Assembly: GCA_005406025.1 (NCBI GenBank)
Contig: BGZK01000210.1
Location: forward strand, 310,001-374,000
Source: Eumeta japonica
Lineage: Eukaryota; Arthropoda; Insecta; Lepidoptera; Psychidae
DNA: 64,000 nt
Reading direction: 5' to 3'
Shown here in pieces: positions 55,583 through 64,000 of this stretch. The first letter of the stretch is position 1; every line of letters starts with the position of its first letter. A model generated the notes under the pieces. It worked only from the letters and a program-made list of their open reading frames with translations. It was not told the origin of the DNA and ran no database searches. Position numbers and translations under genes: made by a program.

Positions 55583-58345
55583 TTTATAACTCTCTAACAG
55601 TATAGGTATATATTGTTACTCCGATAAACGAATTTGGTGACATATAAGACAGTACCAAATAATTTTGCAACTCTATATACAGGACAAGCACAGATCCATC
55701 GGTGAACCGATAAACGAATTTGATGACATGTAAGACAGTACCAAATAGTTTTATAACTCTATATTTAGAACAGGCATAGGTACATCGGTGAACCGATAAA
55801 CAAATTGATGACATGTAAGAAGTACCAATTAGTTTTATAACTCTATATTTAGAACAGGCATAGGTACATCGGTTAATCGATAAACGAATTTGATGACATG
55901 TAAGACAGTACCAAATAGTTTATAACTCTATATTTAGAACAGGCATAGGTACATCGGTGAACCGATAAACGAATTTGATGACATGTAAGACAGTACCAAT
56001 TAGATTTATAACTCTATATTTAGAACAGGCATAGGTACATCGGTTAATCGATAAACGAATTTGGTGACATGTAGGGCAGTATATCAAATAATTTCGTAAT
56101 TCTATATTTAATACAGCCACAGATACATCGGTGAACCGATAAACGAATTTGGTGACATGTAAGGCAGTATCAAATAATTTCGTAACTCTATATACAGGAC
56201 AAGCACAGATCCATCGGTGAACCGATAGACGAATTTGATGACATGTAAGACAGTACCAAATAGTTTTATAACTCTATATTTAGAACAGGCATAGGTACAT
56301 CGATAAACGAATTTGGTGACATGTAGGGCAGTATATCAAATAATTTCGTAATTCTATATTTAATACAGCCACAGATACATCGGTGAACCGGTAAACGAAT
56401 TTGGTGACATGTAAGGCAGTATCAAATAATTTCGTAACACTATATACAGTCTAGGCACAGGTACATCGGTGAACCGATAAATAAATTTGGTGACATGTAC
56501 GGCAGTATCAAATAAATTAGTAACTCTATCTTTAATACAGCCACAGATACATGGTGAACCGATAAACAAATTTGGTGACATGTAAGGCAGAATCAAATAA
56601 TTTCGTAACTCTATATTCAGTCTAGGCACAGATACATCGGTGAACCGATAAATAAATTTGGTAACATGTAAGGCAGTATCAAATAAATTAGTAACTCTAT
56701 ATTCAGTCTAGGCACAGATACATCGGTGAACCGATAAATAAATTTGGTGACATGTACGGCAGTATCAAATAAATTAGTAACTCTATCTTTAATACAGCCA
56801 CAGATACATGGTGAACCGATAAACAAATTTGGTGACATGTAAGGCAGTATCAAATAAATTAGTAACTCTATATTCAGTCTAGGCACAGATACATCGGTGA
56901 ACCGATAAATAAATTTGGTGACATGTACGGCAGTATCAAATAAATTAGTAACTCTATCTTTAATACAGCCACAGATACATGGTGAACCGATAAACAAATT
57001 TGGTGACATGTAAGGCAGAATCAAATAATTTCGTAACTCTATATTCAGTCTAGGCACAGATACATCGGTGAACCGATAAATAAATTTGGTAACATGTAAG
57101 GCAGTATCAAATAAATTAGTAACTCTATATTCAGTCTAGGCACAGATACATCGGTGAACCGATAAATAAATTTGGTGACATGTAAGCAGTATCAAATAAA
57201 TTAGTAACTCTATCTTTAATACAGCCACAGATACATCGGTGAACCGATAAACAAATTTGGTGACATGTAAGGCAGTATCAAATAAATTCGTAACTCTATA
57301 TTCAGTCTAGGCACAGATACATCGGTGAACCGATAAATAAATTTGGTGACATGTAGTATCAAATAAATTAGTAACTCTATCTTTAATACAGCCACAGATA
57401 CATGGTGAACCGATAAATTTGGTGACATGTAAGGCAGAATCAAATAATTTCGTAACTCTATATTCAGTCTAGGTACAGATACATCGGTGAACCGATAAAT
57501 AAATTTGGTGTAAGGCAGTATCAAATAAATTAGTAACTCTATATTCAGTCTAGGCACAGATACATGGAACCGATAAATAAATTTGGTGACATGTACGGCA
57601 GTATCAAATAAATTAGTAACTCTATCTTTAATACAGCCACAGATACATCGGTGAACCGATAAACAAATTTGGTGACATGTAAGGCAGTATCAAATAATTT
57701 CGTAACTCTACATACAGTCTAGGCACAGATACATCGGTGAACCGATAAATAAATTTGGTGACATGTAAGGCAGTATCAAATAAATTCGTAACTCTATATA
57801 CAGTCTAGGCACAGATACATCGGTGAACCGATAAACAAATTTGGTGACATGTAAGGCAGTATCAAATAAATTCGTAACTCTATCTTTAATACAGCCACAG
57901 ATACATCGGTGAACCGATAAACAAATTTGGTGACATGTAAGGCAGTATCAAATAAATTCGTAACTCTACATACAGTCTAGGTACAGATACATCGGTGAAC
58001 CGATAAACAAATTTGGTGACATGTAAGGCAGTATCAAATAAATTCGTAACTCTACATACAGTCTAGGTACAGATACATCGGTGAACCGATAAACAAATTT
58101 GGTGACATGTAAAGCAGTATCAAATAAATTCGTAACTCTACATTAATACAGGTACAGATACATGGTGAACCGATAAACAAATTTGGTGACATGTAAGGCA
58201 GAATCAAATAATTTCGTAACTCTAACAGTCTAGGTACAGATACATCGGTGAACCGATAAACAAATTTGGTAACATGTAAAGCAGTATCAAATAAATTCGT
58301 AACTCTATTTACACAGACAGATACATCGGCGAAACAATAACCGAA
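55583..58345. repeat. 86-bp tandem satellite / minisatellite array
   Basis: About 32 monomers lie head to tail, with monomer starts (CCGATAAA) near 55,621, 55,707, 55,793 and so on to 58,253. Most monomers are 85-86 bp, and a few are shortened to 76-83. Each carries TTTGGTGACATGTAAGGCAG, GTAACTCTAT, a variable segment (TTTAGAACAGGC, ACAGTCTAGGC or CTTTAATACAGCC) and GATACATCGGTGAACCGATA. Most have the dyad ATCGGT-GA-ACCGAT. The first and last monomers are the most diverged. Between 56,474 and 57,330 two consecutive five-monomer blocks of 428 bp are nearly identical. Long minus-strand ORFs in the array (up to 146 codons) are artefacts of the repeat. Confidence 0.95.
56474..57330. repeat. Higher-order repeat: two 428-bp five-monomer units
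   Basis: Unit 1 is 56,474-56,901 and unit 2 is 56,902-57,329. Each is built of monomers of 85, 86, 86, 85 and 86 bp in the same variant order (CTTTAATACAGCC, ATTCAGTCTAGGC, ATTCAGTCTAGGC, CTTTAATACAGCC, ATTCAGTCTAGGC). The first three monomers look identical between units. A few differences, including one missing base and a restored CG, lie in the last two. Confidence 0.85.
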
Positions 58346-58379
58346 ATTGGTGACGCATAAAGGCGGTACTAAATTTCCA

Positions 58380-58770
58380 ACAACGTTACAGTCGCACAGC
58401 AGCGGCCGACAAACGTGATCAACATCTCATTCTTTACCGCCACCGATATCGATACCGAAAGTGTTGTATTGAATTGCGCGAGACGCGAACCTTCGTCGGC
58501 GCACGCGACGCCCGCGCCGGCACCGGAAGCCGGCGCGCATCGGGGCCGGGCGTAAATCCGGCCGGAGTGACAAGTGAAACTTTATTGCACTATAAATTAG
58601 ACGAGTGATGGAAGCGCGGCAAAAATAGATTATCGACGGGGATACCTAGCCGTAAAGTTGACTCGACGCACCCCGTTTACGGCGGGTGGCGAGTGACGGC
58701 GCGCCGGACTCTGGGCTAAATTTGGAATGCGCCGTACAAACGAAAATTGGCGTAAACGGATGCATTCAAT
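58380..58770. other. GC-rich island next to the satellite
   Basis: CpG-dense: CGCACGCGACGCCCGCGCCG, GGCACCGGAAGCCGGCGCGC, CGTAAATCCGGCCGGAG, then an AT-richer TTTATTGCACTATAAATTAG core, then CCCCGTTTACGGCGGGTGGC. The TTTATTGC/TAAATTA words are homeodomain-like. The minus-strand ORF at 58,630-58,884 is not recognisable. The array ends about 35 bp before this island. Confidence 0.45.
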
Positions 58771-60059
58771 GGGTACCATATCGCCATCGGTACCATAATT
58801 TATATGTATATATATATCGCCATCGGTGGCATGTTCCGTGCCATGGCATAAAATGAATACTTCTATGACTATTGGCATATACAATTCTTTTTATTTATTT
58901 TGCTATGTTATTTGTTAAAAAATGTGACAAAGAATGAAAAATAAAACAATAAATAGATTGTGCCGCGTAGAGACTGTATAGGGTTCAGATTTTTAAATAA
59001 AAAAAAAACTGTATGTACGAGTATACTTATGTATGCACGTGAGAAGACTGCCTTAAATAAATATTTTTTTTTTATAATTACTAATTATTTTTTTACAATA
59101 CGACATAGTGAACTAGTTATAAAATAAATGTTTTGTAGTGCTTTCTGCATATGCTATTCTAGTACTTGGTTGAACTAATCCGAACTGTGTCTTACAATAA
59201 GCGCGTTACTTACTCGAATACAATTCCATCAGTTTTTTCTAAAACGCCGAAAGAAGTATCACTTCAAAAAGTCGAATTTCAAAACATGTCACACTCTTTC
59301 AGAAGGGTTTAATTAAAAAGGGATTCTGCGAATATGATAGAAACGGACACACAAAATTTTAACTAACTGAGAGGAGAGGTAGCCGGCTGAGTCTGATTTG
59401 GGATTGCGTGATGGCATCCAGAGGACGTCGACAGTCCAACGATTCCAATGACTGTCACCATATCAAACTGCTAACTACGAAATTGTCAATGTTTGATAAA
59501 AAGAATCGTGATTGTGTGAACGTAACAAATGTAATATTACAACAACAAACGGGAAACAATATTTATTGATTAATTTATCTAGCGACTTTAGTCTCTAAAT
59601 CTGCCATGAAAGTTAGAAAATCAAAGTCTTCTTATAGGGTATGAACATTTCTGAGTTGCAAAAAAAATCTGAAATTATTTGCTTCACATTTCAATATATT
59701 TGAGCGGGACCAAAAGCGATAATTATTTGAAATCGGTATTCAACCTACTTTATAAATTTTGAATAGTGAAATGAATAGAATATCCTAAGGCAAATGTGTA
59801 TAAAGGCAGTTTCACAGTTAATTTCCATATTATGTGTACACTACTTGTAACATGTGATAGTTAATCAAATCTATATGTCATAATTTATATATATTTCGCT
59901 AATATATTCCTTTAAATCATAATGTTAGTGTATTTTTTTCAGGGCATCGATTTTCGAAGTCTAAACGAAATAGTAGTAATGGTAACACTAAAATTTTATT
60001 ACATTCAACCACAACGAAAGCGTACTACTCTGTACGAGGAGTGGTCTTTCCTCAACAAA
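58771..60059. other. AT-rich stretch without a gene
   Basis: A short local repeat ATATCGCCATCGGT occurs at about 58,779 and 58,814, around TATATATA. No gene or matched repeat. Confidence 0.45.
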
Positions 60060-60360
60060 TAGAAATCTACGCCCAAGCCGACGCACCGTGAACACCGCTC
60101 GAGCAGAAACCGCGATAATAATCGCGACTATAATCGATCCCGTAAAACAATAAACAAGCCGCGCCCGTCCGATTGAGACGGGACCCGGCGTCGTGCGTCC
60201 GCGCCGCCGCCGGACGGCCCGCCGTTTTGGTAGGGTGCCAGTACGATTTATATAACGGTGTTTATGTCGTGTCCGGCGCCGTCACGACAAATTCGTGTTG
60301 CGCGATGAGCGAAGACTCTAATTCGGTGTCATCGTAAACGCGCCTCGCGACGTTTTTATA
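60060..60360. other. GC-rich island
   Basis: CpG-dense: GACGGGACCCGGCGTCGTGC, CCGCGCCGCCGCCGGACGGC, CGTGTCCGGCGCCGTCACG and ACGCGCCTCGCGACG. Only very short ORFs occur. Confidence 0.4.
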
Positions 60361-60830
60361 GTTCTAGCTTTTATACTTTCTTTTTTGATATGTATATATA
60401 TTTTTTTTTATTATAACTACTAATGCCTTGGATTCCCCTGTTAACGTCTGCGAAAACCTTTTTAAATAATGTTATTAAGAAATGATTGTGGGGTAATTTA
60501 TATTAATTTTGATGATATTTTGCGCTCACGGCTCGCGTTGCGCATTTATTGTCACAGGTTTAATGTATTTGTATGTTTCATACAATATTTCATAAGGTTT
60601 TTTGAAACATCATAAAATATCACTACAAAAATTTCAGATACGTATCACTTGTGATACAATAACGTAATAAGGTGATAAATGATGATAACTGTTCCTGTAC
60701 ATAGCAAACACAATAAAATAATACTGTGGGCTAATTTTCTCTATAGCCTAAATAGTAAAATAATACCTAACAAGAAGGAAGAACTCAAAAGTTATCAATT
60801 TAATGCTAAGCCGTCATTATGGGCTTAAGT
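60361..60830. other. AT-rich stretch without a gene
   Basis: No feature recognised. Confidence 0.5.
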
Positions 60831-60834
60831 AAAT

Positions 60835-61385
60835 TATTGCCCTAAAACTCTTTTAAGTGACGTCTGGGCACAACATATGAAAATTATAATTGAAAGGATT
60901 GTTAATGGGACTGAAAATGAGATATGGAGTGTACTTGTGAAATACGAAAAATGATGAAAGCTTTTTCTTAGCTTCAGCGTCCGCATCAGAATAAATGGGG
61001 GTACACGGTGACTTGTTTTTAACATTTGTAGAAGAGCGAAACAAATCAATGTATCCCTTCGGGGCTGTGTAGCGTCATAACGGCTATCCAACCGATTCGT
61101 TCATGGTTGTCTGCATAATTTAAAATAATATAAATGTAGACTGAAATGGGTGAGTTAGGCATAATACACCTTCATACGCCAAAGTTAAAGAGGTATTTGC
61201 GTCGTCAGCATGCGAGTAGTATGAAATGTTAATTAAAATGAACGATTCTCTCAATGGAAGAGATATGAAAGTAAACGTCAGCAAAAATGAGAGTTTAAAA
61301 GAAATAGAAGTATGTCTGGTGGCGGATGACAATATATGGATACAAGTTAATAGATTTGAAAAAGAGAAAGTAGTTTATCTATTTT
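60835..61385 (+). pseudogene. Possible highly decayed LINE reverse-transcriptase fragment
   Basis: The plus-strand translation contains NDSLNGRDMKVNVSKNE (about 61,240-61,290), which resembles the 'L..RGMKVNVSKTE' thumb segment that follows the catalytic motif of several insect LINE reverse transcriptases. Other landmarks are absent and several stops intervene, so this is a tentative call. The antisense ORFs at 60,834-61,091 and 61,120-61,332 are not recognisable. Confidence 0.25.
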
Positions 61386-61955
61386 AGTTGTTCGTCTACA
61401 AATGACGGTAAACCCGATAGAGATATTGAAAGGACAGTGACGTAGGAAATAAAATGAATACAGTCTTTCTCATTGCCACCAGTAGTAAAAACGTTTTACA
61501 ATATGCACGTTTGGCTATACATAATAGCCTTCGTTCCTATGCTCACACGCGGCAATAAAAGTTGAACACAGCACAAGAAACATTAAAATAGACCCATACA
61601 GAGAAGATTTGATACGTGCTTAGATTTTTTTAATTTTCCTTAAAGTTAAATATGGACGATGTAGAACATACCGTGATGATGATTTAAGCATTTGTTGAGG
61701 ATGAATAAACGGAGATTGGCAATAAAGAAAAGTTAAACAGCGGACTTGTGTTTTGGAAGGGTCAGTAAGAAGCGCTCTAGAAAGTTTCGTGCGTACCAAA
61801 AAAGTAACATATAAAAAAGGGCCAAAATTTTAAAGATGTGATCTGATTAAATTCGCATGAAACGATTGATGGGTGTCAGGGAAGCATGAGAGATATAAAC
61901 AATCGAATCATGTGGAGATTTATATTTATATATTATAATAGATTTATATTTTAGC
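61386..61955. other. AT-rich stretch without a gene
   Basis: No feature recognised. Confidence 0.45.
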
Positions 61956-61959
61956 GACA

Positions 61960-62400
61960 GTTTATAAATAAATAAAATAAGGCCTATTGACAATAGACAT
62001 ATTATAATAATAATAAGGACAGCTTTGGTCGTAAAAAAAATAATTAACCAATAGTTAAAATTGTTCTAGTCTGCTTTTAAAACAAGAATTTAATGGTACG
62101 AACTAGTTTGATCTGTCGTCAAAATGATTAAACAAGAAAAATTACTCTTCTAGTTTATAATTAAAAGAATTAAATCAAAGTAAGGACTCCTCTTTTTGAC
62201 ATATTAATTAATAATAGTAAAGACTGTTTTTACCTGTCCTCAACACGATAAAATAATAATAAAAATTGTTCTGGCATCTGGTCTTGGCGGAAGGTTAAAA
62301 AAATTAAATTGTAGTAAGAAGTGTTTTGGTCTATTGTTTGAACAATTAAATACAAGTAAATAATGTTCTGGTCTGTCGTAAGGACAACAAAATAAAATGT
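61960..62400. repeat. Degenerate tandem-like repeat
   Basis: Phrases of the form TTGTTCTGGTCTGTCGT (A/T-rich spacer) AATTAAA recur about every 50-65 bp: near 62,064 (TTGTTCTAGTCTGC), 62,108 (TTTGATCTGTCGTC), 62,268 (TTGTTCTGGCATCTGGTC), 62,322 (GTTTTGGTCTATTG) and 62,364 (TGTTCTGGTCTGTCG). It looks like an old minisatellite. Spacing and identity are irregular. Confidence 0.4.
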
Positions 62401-62676
62401 GTCAACTTAAATTATATCGTTCTATTTTGAAGAATTAACTTCGATGTAGTGGTCGCACAAAATATTCAAGTGGATCACCGCCTAACTGAGTTCGGCAAAC
62501 TTTGTGAAATCTTTCAATTCAACGTTGGGTACATTGGTACTTAAAGATTTTTAATAAATGCATATTCTCTACATTTACTCATGGATGTCAGACATATTAT
62601 TTTTCTGAACTTGGTAGAAGATTGAGTCTCTTTTAATGTGAGATGGAAAAGTTTAAGGTAGTGTTTTCTTAATGAC
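62401..62676. other. AT-rich spacer
   Basis: No feature recognised. Confidence 0.45.
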
Positions 62677-62825
62677 ATACAATCCAGGACAAGGAAACCC
62701 TCAGAAAATTTATTACATGTAAAAAAAAAAGAAATGCGTAAAAGAATGAGATACAATCCAGGACAAGGAAACCCTCAGAAAATTTATTACATGTAAAAAA
62801 AAATTAAGAAATGCGTAAAAGAAAG
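62677..62825. repeat. Recent tandem duplication, 74-bp unit
   Basis: ATACAATCCAGGACAAGGAA is followed by ACCCTCAGAAAATTTATTAC, then a poly-A run and GAAATGCGTAAAAGAA. The unit occurs at 62,677 and again at 62,751. The units are nearly identical, differing mainly in the poly-A run (TTA insertion), which indicates a recent event. Confidence 0.85.
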
Positions 62826-64000
62826 AATGATTGTCATAAACTCAACAACAGAAATAAAAATAAACTGAGTTTACATGTTAGTCGACTATGCAAAATCACA
62901 AATTCATTTAGAGGGTTATGTGTGTGCATGTTCATTAGGGTTCCTGTGGATATACAAAATTGACCCTCACATAAACTTTAGAATATTGTTAAACAATCAC
63001 TCAGTAAAAAAGGGTATTACCCAGTCAATTTTCAAATATTTAGGAGACAAATATCCATGGGCATAAGCGGCTCTACTTCATACTGGATTGTTTCATTGAT
63101 TAATGGTTTTGTATTTGTTTGGGCTATGCTTGATGAAATTGAAAAAGAGCCTAACCGTCAGTTTCTTGCTCATTCTCCTTGAGGGAAAGCTGCTTTTCGA
63201 AAGAGCAAAATTTCGAAAGTGTAGATTTGCAAAAAATTATGACGTATTTCAAATATTATTTTTAAAACGTATGAGGTAAAGATAATTTGAATTTGTATTT
63301 GAGAGAAATGGCGTACCGAGCATAGCTCGTATCATCCGCAAGTTGGAGTGTTAACGGACAAGCCACATCGCCAGTGTAACCAAAAACTGCCTAGGATGAT
63401 AAAATATACAGTGTGCGAGTGATCTGGAGTTATTCAACATATGGATCATTCAACATTCAACGTATGGGAGAGACATTTGTCTGTGGTTGTGAAAAAGAGC
63501 AGTTGATTTCCAAATTCAAAAGGAAACACAGAGTATTCAATAATTTTATATAAGAGTTATAATTATTAGTAGAGAATATATTCACTTTTAGTTCAATATT
63601 CCCTCGGCTTTGTTTTAAATTTGGTTTTATATACCTTGAAATTATTTAGAAGAATGTAATCCTATTCCTACAATATTCCTACAATACAATAGTTTTCGAA
63701 CCATTAAAATACAAACATTATAAATTGTTTACATCTGTACCCAGCCTACCTATATTACCAATCGCTTGCATTAATAATTACACATTTTGTATTACATTCA
63801 TATTATACGAAACTATTAAATCTATTAAGGTAGGTTCACACTTGACCAGTTCGTTTCGGCACCCTGTGACACGGTCGTTTGTAGTTTGATGAGTAATTAA
63901 CTGCTTTTCTCTGTCAGCTCGCGAATAGTTTCAGAGATGTGTTGCAACATAAAAATATATGTGATTTTAAACAATGTAAACCGTCTTTGAAGTATCACTG
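62826..64000. other. Stretch without a supportable gene
   Basis: The ORF at 62,875-63,066 (+, 63 codons) has no recognised domain. A slightly GC-richer patch at 63,300-63,400 (GCGTACCGAGCATAGCTCGT) vaguely recalls LINE tail sequence but could not be confirmed. Confidence 0.4.

Noticed and set aside
56617..57057. 146-codon minus-strand ORF with repeated peptide units
   Set aside because: It is a reading of the 86-bp satellite. The 428-bp higher-order unit is not a multiple of three, so the frame is not maintained along the array.
63300..63400. Possible RTE LINE tail (GTACCGAGCATAGCTCG)
   Set aside because: Only a short phrase resembles such sequence, the translation shows none of the usual landmarks, and the strand could not be settled.

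Overview
The window looks like a gene-poor, AT-rich piece of an insect nuclear genome, most likely from a moth or butterfly (Lepidoptera). The evidence is the repeat content: SINE-like repeats and reverse-transcriptase tails of types I know from lepidopteran genomes, two decayed mariner transposases, and dispersed repeats of lepidopteran style. I found no open reading frame that I can support as a host protein-coding gene. The long ORFs are shadows of repeats, of a minisatellite, or of unconstrained AT-rich DNA. I recognised no rRNA gene, functional tRNA gene, known microRNA or CRISPR array.

The layout is a mosaic of three kinds of DNA. (1) AT-rich filler makes up most of the length. (2) More than two dozen discrete GC-rich, CpG-containing islands of about 100-500 bp recur every 1-4 kb. 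Several carry recognisable regulatory words: CTCF-like AGGTGGCGC or AGATGGCGCT cores near 14.5, 25.5 and 32.3 kb, CRE palindromes TGACGTCA, and homeodomain-like TTAATGA or TAATTAAA cores. They read like conserved non-coding or regulatory modules in a gene desert or large intron. (3) Repeats and dead mobile elements: a LINE relic on the minus strand at 16.7-18.5 kb, mariner relics at 38.3 kb (+) and 48.9 kb (-), an RTE-like LINE tail at 43.9-44.3 kb (-), tRNA-derived SINEs at 4.0-4.3 and 29.2 kb, two inverted copies of a long dispersed element at 38.8-39.3 and 44.5-45.2 kb, and several short repeat families.

The most distinctive object is an 86-bp tandem satellite array at about 55.6-58.35 kb. 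It has roughly 32 monomers, an internal dyad (ATCGGT-GA-ACCGAT) in most of them, and a five-monomer higher-order unit of 428 bp present twice in tandem.

Other structures worth following are: a near-perfect 26-bp inverted repeat enclosing two CRE palindromes and a CTCF-like core (32,266-32,416) beside a pair of adjacent hairpins (32,121-32,191); a roughly 190-bp GC-rich block present twice 1.63 kb apart (49.4 and 51.05 kb); a 28-bp-stem hairpin at 23,270-23,337; a large foldback at 36.7-36.9 kb; and 11 exact TGACGTCA palindromes across the window, many more than composition predicts. No gene products can be seen acting together here. The likely biological content is cis-regulatory, structural (satellite) and transposon-derived. 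All identifications were made by eye, without database searches.
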